DNA from: Bacteroidota bacterium
GTDB taxonomy: Bacteria; Bacteroidota; Bacteroidia; UBA8524
Length of the DNA stretch: 64,000 bases
Direction of reading: 5' to 3'
Assembly (NCBI GenBank): GCA_008933805.1
Contig: WBUH01000007.1
Coordinates: 153,847-217,846, forward strand
Shown: positions 9,688-18,631 of the stretch, piece after piece
How positions within the stretch are numbered: position 1 is the stretch's first letter
Layout of the letters: every line of letters begins with the position of its first letter
Translations under genes and position numbers: made by a program
Notes under the pieces: model-generated
Seen by the model: only the letters and a program-made list of their open reading frames with translations
The model's database searches: none
Told to the model about the DNA's origin: nothing

Positions 9688-10518
9688 TTATTGCCAAAGC
9701 GGGTAATACTCAAGTTTTATTTTTTCTTCGAAGAAAATACGGGCAGTACTCTCAAATGCAGTAGTGTAGTCAGACACGAAGAATTTATATTCTGCAGGTC
9801 CTTCGGGGTTAAGGAGTTTTTTATCGTCCAACACCTTTTTTACTTGCTGGGCCACCACACTAGCCGAATCTATAATAGGTACTTGCTTCTTTTGCTTTTG
9901 GTAGTATTTCTCTATCTGAGCCTGTATCAGCGGATAGTGGGTGCAGCCCAATACCAACGCATCAATACCTGCAAGGGGTTTCTTTTCCAGATAACTATTG
10001 ATAATTGTTTGGCTGATGTTGTTGTTAAAGTAGCCTTCTTCTATCATGGGGGCCAGCAACGGGGTGGCTAACTCTGCGGTAGCCAATGTTGGGGCTGTTT
10101 TTTTAATCTTTTTTGAATAGGCTCTGGTGCTTACCGTGCGTTTAGTAGCAATAATGCCCACTTTACCCTGCTTTACATTTTGTGACACGTGTGACGCCAC
10201 AGGGTCGATAACATTTATGAGCAGGCTTTTATCAGCAAACATAGGCAGTAACGCCTGATACCCCGTAGCGGAAGCGGTGTTACAAGCTATCACCACCATC
10301 TTACAGTTATGTGATAACAAGAACGACGCTATTTTACGCGAATAATGCTTTATTGATTCTGCCGACTTATCACCGTAAGGTAAGTGTGCGGTGTCACCAA
10401 AATAAATAAAGCTTTCGTTGGGCATTAGCTTGGCAATGGCTCTTGCCACTGTTAATCCTCCAATACCTGAATCGAATATTCCTATGGGTTGTTTTTTTGC
10501 TTCCACAATTTTTGGCAT
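9688..10518 (-). CDS. murI: Glutamate racemase
   Basis: Interconverts L- and D-glutamate in the cytoplasm, supplying D-Glu for peptidoglycan. Family motifs are PIGIFDSGIGGLTVARAI near the N-terminus and two catalytic cysteines in VIACNTASA and LGCTHYPLI. I chose the ATG at 10518 (MPKIVEAKK, 276 residues). A TTG five codons upstream would sit in the U-tract of the terminator at 10532-10559. The gene lies downstream of bamA and two ompH genes, an order often seen in Bacteroidota. Confidence 0.95.
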   Translation of the reverse strand: MPKIVEAKKQPIGIFDSGIGGLTVARAIAKLMPNESFIYFGDTAHLPYGDKSAESIKHYSRKIASFLLSHNCKMVVIACNTASATGYQALLPMFADKSLLINVIDPVASHVSQNVKQGKVGIIATKRTVSTRAYSKKIKKTAPTLATAELATPLLAPMIEEGYFNNNISQTIINSYLEKKPLAGIDALVLGCTHYPLIQAQIEKYYQKQKKQVPIIDSASVVAQQVKKVLDDKKLLNPEGPAEYKFFVSDYTTAFESTARIFFEEKIKLEYYPLWQ

Positions 10519-10531
10519 ATCGAATATATGC

Positions 10532-10559
10532 AAAAAAGTCCCTCAAATGAGGGACTTTT
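10532..10559 (-). terminator. Rho-independent terminator after ompH
   Basis: An 11-bp stem (AAAAGTCCCTC / GAGGGACTTTT, loop AAAT) runs into six U on the minus strand. It sits between the ompH stop (10588) and the murI start (10518), so murI needs its own promoter or readthrough. Confidence 0.8.
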
Positions 10560-10587
10560 CCGTTATGTTTTCTATTATTTACTGAAC

Positions 10588-11115
10588 TTATTTAATGCCC
10601 AATTTCTTTTTCACATCGTTCATCAGGTTGTCTGATGGTTGTGAGTAAAGAATACCGCCTGCGCTAGCATCTAACACATAGGTATAGCCCTTTTCTTTAG
10701 CAACTTCTTCGATGGCTTTACGTACTTTGGCAATAATGGGTTCGTAAACGGTTTGCCTTTTTGTCGCTACAGCGTCTTTAGCCGTTTGATCTAGCTGGTT
10801 TAACTTTTGAGTCCCTTCTTGATAATCTGCAACATCAAGTTTAAAAAAATCATCATTGGGTTCTTGACCATTATTATTATTTACGGCCTTCATGATTTTT
10901 TCATAAAGAACTTTTAATTCTGACTCTTTTTTTGAAAGCATATTCTCCCATTTTTTTACCTCAACTTGTATTGCGGAGTCTGCTTTTGCTGATTCGGGCA
11001 TAAGTAACACCAATGAATCTGCATGAATGTGAGCTATTTTAGATTGTGCATTTGCCGTGATTGCGCAAATCATCAAACCAAATACTAAGGCAAGGGTTTT
11101 AATACTGTTCTTCAT
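10588..11115 (-). CDS. OmpH/Skp family periplasmic chaperone
   Basis: A 175-residue protein with a signal peptide (1-23, ending ITANAQ), then a short beta segment (SKIAHIHADSLVLLMPES) and a long charged alpha-helical arm (about 45-130) as in Skp. The fold ends in KEKGYTYVLDASAGGILYS. Skp-type trimers hold unfolded outer-membrane proteins in the periplasm before BamA inserts them. It is the second of two tandem ompH copies below bamA. A perfect terminator follows. Confidence 0.88.
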   Translation of the reverse strand: MKNSIKTLALVFGLMICAITANAQSKIAHIHADSLVLLMPESAKADSAIQVEVKKWENMLSKKESELKVLYEKIMKAVNNNNGQEPNDDFFKLDVADYQEGTQKLNQLDQTAKDAVATKRQTVYEPIIAKVRKAIEEVAKEKGYTYVLDASAGGILYSQPSDNLMNDVKKKLGIK

Positions 11116-11178
11116 CGTAGCTATATTTTGTGTCGTTTTTGTTCTATACAGTTTAAGGCCGCAAGGTAAACACTTTTT

Positions 11179-11724
11179 TTATTCTTCTTCGGGTGTTTCA
11201 CCTTGTCCCTCTCCTCCGGGGCTTATGCCAAGGGCTTCCAGCACTTCGTCGCTGCGGTCGTATTTGGGATTTGTGTACAACATGGTTACCCCACCCGATT
11301 TATCAAAAATAAAATCCAAGGCGTTGTCTTTGGCAACTTTTTGTATTGCTTCAAATACTTTGTCTTGAATGGGTTTCACCAATTCTTGGCGTTTGGTAAA
11401 CAACTCTCCGTTAACTCCAAACTTTGACACCTGATACTCGCGCAACTCTTTGTTTTTAGCAGTTATTTCGTCGGTGCGTTGTTTTATAACATCATCCGTT
11501 AGCACTAAACGCTCTGCTAAAAGGTTTTTCTCAAGTTTGGCTATCTCTTCTTTTTTCTTTTCAATCTCTTTTTCCCATTGCTCCGAAAGAAAATCAAGCT
11601 GTTTTTGTGCTGATTTGTATTCGGGCATTTGGTTAAGTATGTATTCACTATCTACATAAGCAAACCTTTGGCCAAAAACCGGCAAGGCTATTAAAAATGC
11701 TATAACTGATATTATCTGCTTCAT
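11179..11724 (-). CDS. OmpH/Skp family periplasmic chaperone
   Basis: A 181-residue paralog of the next gene. Its signal peptide (about 1-18, ending PVFGQ) leads into RFAYVDSEYILNQMPEY, a strongly charged coiled-coil arm (about 45-115, many Lys and Glu) and the closing segment DFIFDKSGGVTMLY. The tail is acidic (ETPEEE). It starts 14 bp after the bamA stop codon, so bamA and this chaperone are almost certainly in one transcript. Its role is outer-membrane protein transport through the periplasm. Confidence 0.9.
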   Translation of the reverse strand: MKQIISVIAFLIALPVFGQRFAYVDSEYILNQMPEYKSAQKQLDFLSEQWEKEIEKKKEEIAKLEKNLLAERLVLTDDVIKQRTDEITAKNKELREYQVSKFGVNGELFTKRQELVKPIQDKVFEAIQKVAKDNALDFIFDKSGGVTMLYTNPKYDRSDEVLEALGISPGGEGQGETPEEE

Positions 11725-11738
11725 ATCTTTTATAAAAA

Positions 11739-14243
11739 TTATAATTGCTGACCTATGAAAAAGTGTACTTGTCCTTTGTTTGAACCGGGTGTATATGGGT
11801 TGTTATCAAACCCGTAACCCCAATCTATACCTAACAGGCCGAACATGGGCAGAAATATACGTACACCAACGCCGCCTGAACGTAAAAGGTTGTAAGGGTT
11901 GTAATCTTTGAATCGCGACCAGCTGTTACCTGCTTCTAAGAAACTGTGTACATACACGGTGGCTTGCGGGTTTGGAGAAACGCGGTAACGAAGCTCCATC
12001 GTAAATTTATTGTAGATAGTTGCACCCACATAGTTGCCTGAACTACCATCTTCATTTACTGCCCTTGGGGTAATTGAGTTATCCCTGTAACCACGCATCG
12101 AAATCAATTCACGACCGTCAAGGTTAAAGCCTATCAAACCGGCACCACCCACGTAAAAACGTTCGAAGGGTGAGTTACCTATATCGCGGTTATAAAAGCC
12201 CATAAATCCGGTGCGCACCATTGAAGCTAATACAAGATTTTTAGCCAGTTTAGTGTAGTGCATTGCATCAAACTTCCACTTATGGTATTCAATCCATTTA
12301 AACTTCTCTTGGGTAGTAGCTGTTTTATAATCAACGCCTGAGAATTTTGAGAATGGCGGCGTTAACTGTGTTGAGAAGTTGAACTGCGAACCTGCCTGTG
12401 GGAATATATAATCATCGGTTGAGTTACGCGACAACAGGAAACGGAAGTTAATGTTGTTTGAACGTCCGTCGTCAAACTCAAAAATACCGGTGGTATAGTT
12501 GCTAAGGTTATAATGCTGGTAGTTTATAGAATAGTTTACAGTGAACCAATCATCAGGCCAACGCAAACGTTTGCCTAATCCTAAGCTTAAACCTGATATT
12601 TTAAGTTTTGAAGGCGTGCCTGAGCTGTTGAATTGCTGAATAGAGTGGTATGCACTAAACGAAAGTGAATTGGGGCGTTTGCCGCCAAACCAAGGCTCTG
12701 TAAACGAGAAGTTATACGACTGGTAGTAAGTACCGTTTGATTGTGCACGAATGCTCAAACGTTGTCCATCACCTGATGGGTATGGATCCCAACCACCTTT
12801 TTTGAACATTTTTTTAGTGGCAAAGTTTGATAAGGTAAGCCCTAAGGTACCTACCACAAACCCTTGACCGAAACCACCTGAAAGTTCAATCTGGTCGCTT
12901 GATTTTTCTTCTACCTTATACTCAATATCAACAGTACCGGAAGCAACATTAGGCTTTGGCTGTACGTCCATTTTTTCTGGGTCGAAATAGCCCAATGCTA
13001 CCAACTCACGAATAGAACGCTGTATATCGGTACGGCTGAATTTCTGGCCGGGTCTTGTACGTATCTCACGCAAGATAACGTGGTCGCTGGTCTTGCTATT
13101 ACCCGTAACTGTTACCGAACTGATAGTAGCCTGCGGACCTTCCTGAATACGGATTTCAAGGTCAATAGAGTCGTTTTCAACTTTTACTTCAACAGGTACT
13201 ACTGAGAAGAATAAGTATCCGTCGTCCATATACAACGCTGATATATCATACCCTCTTGGGTTCATAAACAGCTTGCTTTCAAGGGCTGATTGGTCGTACA
13301 CATCTCCCCTTTTGATATCAAGCATTTTGCCCAAGGTATCGCTGGTGAATTTGGTATTACCCGCCCATGAAATATTACGGAAGTAGTATTTGCGCCCTTC
13401 GCTAAGGGTTAATTGAATGTTGATGGTTTTATCGTTGTGCTGATAGATGGTATCGCTAAGCAAAACAGCATCACGATAGCCCAAAGTGTTGTAATAACTT
13501 ACAATACCTAATTTCTCTTCGTTATACGTATCTTCTATAAACTTAGACTTTTTGAATATACGCCACCATGCTTTGCGTTTAGTGTCACTAAACAGCCTGC
13601 GCAATTTTGATGATTTTACGTTATTGTTTCCAACAAAAACAATGTCGTTAATTTTTATCCTATCGCCGCGGTAAACGGTTAGTTGCAAATCAACAAAGTT
13701 TTTGCGGATGGGGCTGGGTACTTCAGTAATCTCTACTCTTGCGTTAAAATACCCTTTCTCTCTAAAGTGCTTTAATACTTCGCTGCGGGTACGCTGTATT
13801 ACGTTTTCGGTAACAATTTGGCCGCTTTGAATGCTCAAATCTTCACGAAGGTTTTTGGCATGGCGCTTTTTTAGCCTGCGTATTTTTATCTCGCTTAAAC
13901 GGGGTCTTTCTTCCAAATAAAAATCAATGAATACTTTGTTTTCTTCCATCTTTCTAAGACGGACTTGTATGTTCACAAAGAATTTTTGTTTCCAAAGGTT
14001 TTCGATGGCTTTTGTAAGCTCATCACCGGGCAATGATATGGTTTGCCCTTCGTACAACCCTGTTAATACTGATAAGATACGTTCATCCAAAAACTGAACG
14101 CCTATAATGCCTATACCACCTACCACAACTTTTTGCGGACGCTGGTAATCCATTGTATAGTATTCTTCAGTTTGTGTAGTATCGCCTTGTGCCCGCAGTA
14201 GTGCAGGCAATAATAACAGTAGTACTATCCTTAAATATCTCAT
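11739..14243 (-). CDS. bamA: Outer-membrane protein assembly factor BamA
   Basis: An Omp85 protein of 834 residues that folds beta-barrels into the outer membrane. A signal peptide (1-18, ALLRAQ) is followed by an N-terminal region with several POTRA domains (to about residue 455) and the C-terminal surface-antigen barrel. Visible barrel marks include RRGDVYDQ in a POTRA, GGFGQGFVVGTLG at the start of the barrel and FYVGGAGLIGFNLDGRELI, GxRG-like RGYRDNS and a final FFIGQQL strand. The start overlaps the uppS stop by 4 bp (ATGA), indicating translational coupling. The length suits Bacteroidota BamA. Confidence 0.96.
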   Translation of the reverse strand: MRYLRIVLLLLLPALLRAQGDTTQTEEYYTMDYQRPQKVVVGGIGIIGVQFLDERILSVLTGLYEGQTISLPGDELTKAIENLWKQKFFVNIQVRLRKMEENKVFIDFYLEERPRLSEIKIRRLKKRHAKNLREDLSIQSGQIVTENVIQRTRSEVLKHFREKGYFNARVEITEVPSPIRKNFVDLQLTVYRGDRIKINDIVFVGNNNVKSSKLRRLFSDTKRKAWWRIFKKSKFIEDTYNEEKLGIVSYYNTLGYRDAVLLSDTIYQHNDKTINIQLTLSEGRKYYFRNISWAGNTKFTSDTLGKMLDIKRGDVYDQSALESKLFMNPRGYDISALYMDDGYLFFSVVPVEVKVENDSIDLEIRIQEGPQATISSVTVTGNSKTSDHVILREIRTRPGQKFSRTDIQRSIRELVALGYFDPEKMDVQPKPNVASGTVDIEYKVEEKSSDQIELSGGFGQGFVVGTLGLTLSNFATKKMFKKGGWDPYPSGDGQRLSIRAQSNGTYYQSYNFSFTEPWFGGKRPNSLSFSAYHSIQQFNSSGTPSKLKISGLSLGLGKRLRWPDDWFTVNYSINYQHYNLSNYTTGIFEFDDGRSNNINFRFLLSRNSTDDYIFPQAGSQFNFSTQLTPPFSKFSGVDYKTATTQEKFKWIEYHKWKFDAMHYTKLAKNLVLASMVRTGFMGFYNRDIGNSPFERFYVGGAGLIGFNLDGRELISMRGYRDNSITPRAVNEDGSSGNYVGATIYNKFTMELRYRVSPNPQATVYVHSFLEAGNSWSRFKDYNPYNLLRSGGVGVRIFLPMFGLLGIDWGYGFDNNPYTPGSNKGQVHFFIGQQL

Positions 14244-14986
14244 CCTGCTTTTAACTGGTCGCCTGTTTTTCCAAACCTGCGTTCACGTTTTTGATAATCT
14301 ATAATTGCTTCGTAAAGGTCTTCTTTCCTAAAATCAGGCCACAATACAGGGGTGAAATACAACTCTGAATAGGCAATTTCCCATAATAAGAAGTTGCTAA
14401 TCCTTTGTTCACCGCTGGTACGTATCAATAATTCAGGATGGGGTATCCCACGTGTTGAAAGGTAGTTATCAATCAACTCGTCGTTTATATCGTTTACATC
14501 AATTTTACCGGCCTTTACATCGGCGGCAATATTGCGTATACTGTTTGTTAAATCCCATTTGGCACTGTAGCTAAGAGCCAACACCAGTTGCATACGGGTA
14601 TTGCCTTTAGTTTCTTCAATAGCCGAGTTTAATTTTGTTAAACAGCTTTTTGGTAAAGACTGTAAATCTCCGATGGCTGTTAGTCGTATGCTGTTTTTTT
14701 GCAGCGTAGGGATTTCTTTTTCAATAGTATCCACCAACAGGTTCATCAAGGCATCCACTTCTTCTTTGGGTCGGCTCCAATTTTCGGTAGAAAACGCATA
14801 TAGGGTAAGGTGTTTCACGCCCAACTCTGCACAAGCCTCAGTTGTTTCCCTTACAGAAATCACACCGTTGCGGTGACCAAATATTCTGAATTTGCCTTTT
14901 CCTTTTGCCCAACGTCCGTTACCATCCATAATGATGGCAATGTGCGAAGGCAGCTTATCTTTATTTATTTCATGGGCCGAACTCAT
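14240..14986 (-). CDS. uppS: Isoprenyl transferase (undecaprenyl-PP synthase family)
   Basis: A cis-prenyltransferase that makes the C55 lipid carrier for peptidoglycan and surface glycans. Motifs are IAIIMDGNGRWAKGKGK with the catalytic Asp, FSTENWSRP and the substrate-binding RTSGEQRISNFLLWE. I chose the ATG at 14986 (MSSAHEINKDK, 248 residues), which places the first motif at the usual distance from the N-terminus. The ATG at 15031 (263 residues) is also possible: it overlaps the upstream stop by 11 bp and has AGGAG 8 nt upstream. The frame stays open to 15106, deep inside the preceding gene. Confidence 0.95.
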   Translation of the reverse strand: MSSAHEINKDKLPSHIAIIMDGNGRWAKGKGKFRIFGHRNGVISVRETTEACAELGVKHLTLYAFSTENWSRPKEEVDALMNLLVDTIEKEIPTLQKNSIRLTAIGDLQSLPKSCLTKLNSAIEETKGNTRMQLVLALSYSAKWDLTNSIRNIAADVKAGKIDVNDINDELIDNYLSTRGIPHPELLIRTSGEQRISNFLLWEIAYSELYFTPVLWPDFRKEDLYEAIIDYQKRERRFGKTGDQLKAG

Positions 14987-15020
14987 GGGGTTATGCGCAT
15001 TTTTTTCGAGGGTTGCAAAG

Positions 15021-15887
15021 TTAATCAACATTATGAAATCTCCTCGTTTTTGGCGGAAATGCGCAATAAATGGGCTCAATACGGTATGTAAGGGTGATTC
15101 CGGCAAATACGTACCAATCTTTTAGATGCGGGTCGCCGCGCATATCATTTTTGGCACTGCGCATCTCCCCTGCTCCTGCATTAACGCTAGAAGGGTCTGA
15201 CAAGGCCACTGAGGCTGCTCCGTTGGCTTTGCGTAACTCAACTAAATCAGGGTAGTTACCGCTTACATCGTCTAAATAATCAGTGTATGTTTTGCGATAG
15301 CCTACTTCAAATCCTAAAATCCATTTTGGGGAAAACTTGAACTTATAACCCGCCCCAATGGGTATTGATACACTTACACGCGAGTATTTGCCTTTACCAC
15401 CTTCAAGGTTTTGACCTTCGGTAGCAAGGGGTTGTAATGATACCCAAGTATTATCAAATTTAGCTTTGGGGTTAAAGTAAAACGCGTTTATGCCTGTAAA
15501 TACGTAAAAAGATGATTTTTTATTCTGTGGGTGACTTAACCCAAATGGGCGAAAGTGGAACTCAATAATATTAGTTAGTTCCCAAATATTTGATTTAAAG
15601 GTAAGTCCTCTTAGTTCAGTTGCAGGTTGTAACGAGTCAGCTCCTGAAATTTGTCCAAAAGCGGCTCCAAACCTGTATGAAAAATGGCGTGATATGTTGT
15701 AGCGCCCCCAAAGGTTGATACCTATGTGAGTTTTGCTTAAAGTGGGTTCTTTTGAAATATCGCCTAAGTAATTGGTGCCGCCTAAAAGGCCGCCAATCTC
15801 CCAACGCTGCGCTAAGGCATTGTTGCTGCTTATTATAAATATTGTTACTATTAGTAGCGGGGCGACTCTTTTTAAAACTGATAACAC
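15021..15887 (-). CDS. DUF6089 family outer-membrane-like protein, copy 3
   Basis: 288 residues with a signal peptide (about 1-26, ending NALAQ). A beta-rich chain with the family signature follows: IGGLLGGTNYLGDIS, then KWILGFEVGYRKTYTDYLDDVSG and a final YRIEPIYC-type strand. DUF6089 proteins resemble small outer-membrane barrels; their function is not established. The only usable start is a GTG at 15887, overlapping the upstream stop by 16 bp; no later Met precedes the signal peptide. It is the last of three tandem paralogs and sits directly before uppS. Confidence 0.85.
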   Translation of the reverse strand: MLSVLKRVAPLLIVTIFIISSNNALAQRWEIGGLLGGTNYLGDISKEPTLSKTHIGINLWGRYNISRHFSYRFGAAFGQISGADSLQPATELRGLTFKSNIWELTNIIEFHFRPFGLSHPQNKKSSFYVFTGINAFYFNPKAKFDNTWVSLQPLATEGQNLEGGKGKYSRVSVSIPIGAGYKFKFSPKWILGFEVGYRKTYTDYLDDVSGNYPDLVELRKANGAASVALSDPSSVNAGAGEMRSAKNDMRGDPHLKDWYVFAGITLTYRIEPIYCAFPPKTRRFHNVD

Positions 15888-16714
15888 TTTACTTTATGCA
15901 GATTAATTGTATATGAAAGCGATATACCCAAAAAGTTGTACCAATCTCTGTCTTTGTTATCGCCACGTTGTTGTCCTCTTTGGTTAATTATATCGTATGG
16001 CCCTTTATCTTCACCACTGCGGTTTGCTAATGCTGCCGACTGTGATCCGTATTGAGCCGAAAGGATAGCAGGGTTTACATAAGTTAAACTCACATCATCA
16101 AGATAATCGGTAAAAGTAAAGCGGGTGCCGTACTCAATACCCATTACAAAACGAGGGGCAAGTCTTATTTTAAATCCAAATCCAAATGGTATTGCTACCT
16201 GGGTAAGTGCGTATTTTTTACGGCTTTGCAAAGGGGTTGTTCCTTGTCCTTCGGTTCCTTTTGGCTGCAACTCATACACGGTATCGTTAAGTACTGTTTT
16301 AGGGTTAAACTTAAAAATACCTATGCCGGCGTATATGTATGGGCTAAAGCCTTTGCCACCTTTTGTACCCATTGCATCAAAGCCGGTGATGTTCCACTCA
16401 AACTGTCCTGAAAACTCAAACAACGGCGAATAAAAGTCTAGATTACGTCTACGCTTTTCTTCGCTTGAGAAGTTTGCATCATCACCGTTTATTTTACCGT
16501 AAAAAACATTTCCTCTCAATGAAATATTGTGGTTTGGGTTGTACCTAAGCATTAGCCCGCCTGCAAAATTCATTTCCTGAAAACGGCTCTCAGTCATGTC
16601 GCCAATGTAGTTAGTTTGACCTAACAAAATACCTACTTCTACGTTGTCTCTCTGAGCTGCTGAATTAATGGCAATAGCTAAGCCTGCCAAAAGCATAAAC
16701 CGTTTTAATATCAT
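15872..16714 (-). CDS. DUF6089 family outer-membrane-like protein, copy 2
   Basis: 280 residues with a signal peptide (about 1-20, INSAAQ). The body shows the shared pattern: VGILLGQTNYIGDMTE near the start, MGIEYGTRFTFTDYLDDVS in the second half and a closing beta strand. It is less similar to copy 1 than copy 3 is to the family mean, judging by eye. The gene overlaps the downstream copy by 16 bp and is separated from copy 1 by a strong terminator, so copies 2 and 3 with uppS-bamA may form their own transcription unit. Confidence 0.85.
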   Translation of the reverse strand: MILKRFMLLAGLAIAINSAAQRDNVEVGILLGQTNYIGDMTESRFQEMNFAGGLMLRYNPNHNISLRGNVFYGKINGDDANFSSEEKRRRNLDFYSPLFEFSGQFEWNITGFDAMGTKGGKGFSPYIYAGIGIFKFNPKTVLNDTVYELQPKGTEGQGTTPLQSRKKYALTQVAIPFGFGFKIRLAPRFVMGIEYGTRFTFTDYLDDVSLTYVNPAILSAQYGSQSAALANRSGEDKGPYDIINQRGQQRGDNKDRDWYNFLGISLSYTINLHKVKCYQF

Positions 16715-16753
16715 CTTACCTTAGTGTTAACGAAAAATGTTTTGAATTATTAT

Positions 16754-16790
16754 AAAAAAAATCGGGTCAAACATAAAGCTTGACCCGATT
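16754..16790 (-). terminator. Rho-independent terminator after DUF6089 copy 1
   Basis: A perfect 11-bp stem (AATCGGGTCAA / TTGACCCGATT, 9-nt loop at 16771-16779) is followed by seven or eight U on the minus strand, 22 bp after the stop of the gene at 16812. Confidence 0.9.
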
Positions 16791-16811
16791 ACAAATATCT
16801 TTAATTTTTTG

Positions 16812-17630
16812 TTAAAACCTACATTCGAATTTACGAATGGTTTTGCTAAGAGTTATACCATAAAAGAAGTATGCATCATTGTTATCAGCATTACCCCTAG
16901 GCCATTTGCTTGGCCATCCTTTTGAAGGATCGTTTGAAGGTACAATACCCCTGTATGCTAGTGCTTGTTCTTCTGGAGTTAAAGAAGCAAAGTTATCAGG
17001 AGCCCTGTCACTAACATCATCAAGATAATCAGTGAATGTTTTACGGTAACCAATTTCGATACCCAAGTTCCACAATTGTTTGCGGCCTATGCTGAATTTG
17101 TAACCTATACCGATTGGTATTGCAATACCAAGTGGGCTATAAGCACCATCCATTTTACCTTGTTCGGTTTTCATAGTACGTAGTGCATACTTAGTACCGT
17201 TAAGGTAAGTTTGAGGATTGTAGTAAAATGCTGCCAAACCTGCAAACACATAAGGAGTTGATTTGAATTTGCGTGAACCGGCCACGTACTTCATGAAGTT
17301 ATATTCTCCTACTACTGAAAGCTCAGCAAGTGGTGAGTGAAAGCTAAGGTTCCTGTTTTCGCGATTGGTACCTTTACCGCTATAATCATCATAGCTGGCA
17401 ATGTAGCCAAAGTTTAAACCTGTTTTAAGAGCCCAGTGGCTGTTAAAGTTATAGCGATAAAACCCTCCTATCGCAGGACGGGTACCCCTCAAGGGTATGG
17501 GTGACTGGGCCAAATCACCGTTATAGGTAGAAAGGCCTAAAAATCCTCCCCACTCTCTATCTTGAGCAGTTACACTCATTGTAGAGAGTGCTAAAATGGC
17601 AACCAGTAGCAAATTTTTAATCTTCATCAT
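16812..17630 (-). CDS. DUF6089 family outer-membrane-like protein, copy 1
   Basis: 272 residues with a signal peptide (about 1-22, MSVTAQ). The family features are WGGFLGLSTYNGDLAQS at the mature N-terminus and LGIEIGYRKTFTDYLDDVSD near the C-terminus. It is the first of three tandem copies. It has its own TANNTTTG box upstream (17650-17657) and a strong terminator downstream, so it is likely monocistronic. A start one codon later (17627) is equally possible. The function of the family is unknown; a membrane barrel role is inferred from the beta pattern. Confidence 0.85.
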   Translation of the reverse strand: MMKIKNLLLVAILALSTMSVTAQDREWGGFLGLSTYNGDLAQSPIPLRGTRPAIGGFYRYNFNSHWALKTGLNFGYIASYDDYSGKGTNRENRNLSFHSPLAELSVVGEYNFMKYVAGSRKFKSTPYVFAGLAAFYYNPQTYLNGTKYALRTMKTEQGKMDGAYSPLGIAIPIGIGYKFSIGRKQLWNLGIEIGYRKTFTDYLDDVSDRAPDNFASLTPEEQALAYRGIVPSNDPSKGWPSKWPRGNADNNDAYFFYGITLSKTIRKFECRF

Positions 17631-17649
17631 GGCTAAATTTCGATTGGCA

Positions 17650-17657
17650 CAAATATA
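17650..17657 (-). promoter_or_regulatory. -7 box of DUF6089 copy 1
   Basis: TATATTTG on the minus strand matches the Bacteroidota TANNTTTG consensus, 19 nt before the start codon. I see no clear TTG -33 element. Confidence 0.5.
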
Positions 17658-17714
17658 GGGTTAGTAAAGTAATTTTCTATTAAATTTTTAAAAACTTTCA
17701 ATTTTAGCAACGGA

Positions 17715-18611
17715 TTACCCCTTGTCAAAGTTCCTTTTATCAACTCCCCACATTAATTTTCTTCGCAAAGTACGAAGGTAATTATGGTCTTTTAATTGCA
17801 CTAATTTAAGCTCAAAATCGCTCTTGCGAATGGCCAACTGTGACGTGAAAGGCACTGATACTGAGCGAGAATCCATACTTATAAGAAATGAATTACTTCG
17901 TCCTTCAACTTCAAAAGAAATTACATTTTTATCAGACACCACAATGGGTCGCACATTAAGGTTGTGAGGTGCGATTGGGGTGATTGCAAAACTTTCAGAA
18001 TAAGGAAATAAAATTGGCCCTCCGCAGCTTAATGAATACCCTGTTGAGCCTGTTGGGGTAGATATTATCAGTCCATCAGCCCAATATGAGTTTAAAAATT
18101 CACCATTAAGATATGTGTTTACTACTATCATTGATGATGAATCGTTTTTGTGAATCACAAAATCATTAAGTGCATAATGCAGCCCCTCAAAGTAGGTTTC
18201 TGTGCTTTCAAGGTATAGCAATGAGCGCGTATCAATGGTGTAATTTCCTTTTGCCAAATCGGTAAAGGCTTCGTACACTTCATCTTTTGCTACATTGGCT
18301 AAAAAACCTAGCCGGCCTGAATTGATTCCTAATACAGGTATGTTTTTCTCTTTAACCAATGCTACTGTATCCAGCAAGGTACCGTCGCCACCAATAGATA
18401 TAAGGTATTCAGCGTCGGTTTTAGAAAAGTTATTGTCGTTAAAAGGCTCTATCGCTAATGAAAACCCTTGTGTTAGTTCATTAAATTCATTGATAATGTT
18501 TTCATGAACAAAGGCAACGGTGTGATTTTCGGAAAAAAAAGCAGCAAGGCGGCTAATAAATTCGCCCGTACCGTTGCTTTTTAAATTGCGGCCAAACAGC
18601 GCTAATTTCAT
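17715..18611 (-). CDS. nadK: NAD kinase
   Basis: Phosphorylates NAD to NADP in the cytoplasm. The 298-residue protein carries the family motifs SIGGDGTLLDTVAL with the GGDG diphosphate-binding signature, LGINSGRLGFLA, and DGLIISTPTGSTGYSLSCGG. The length is normal for the family. It lies 20 bp after a short Omp85 gene on the same strand and at the end of a run of tightly spaced genes. Confidence 0.96.
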   Translation of the reverse strand: MKLALFGRNLKSNGTGEFISRLAAFFSENHTVAFVHENIINEFNELTQGFSLAIEPFNDNNFSKTDAEYLISIGGDGTLLDTVALVKEKNIPVLGINSGRLGFLANVAKDEVYEAFTDLAKGNYTIDTRSLLYLESTETYFEGLHYALNDFVIHKNDSSSMIVVNTYLNGEFLNSYWADGLIISTPTGSTGYSLSCGGPILFPYSESFAITPIAPHNLNVRPIVVSDKNVISFEVEGRSNSFLISMDSRSVSVPFTSQLAIRKSDFELKLVQLKDHNYLRTLRRKLMWGVDKRNFDKG

Positions 18612-18631
18612 CTTATGTACAAAGGTACTTT

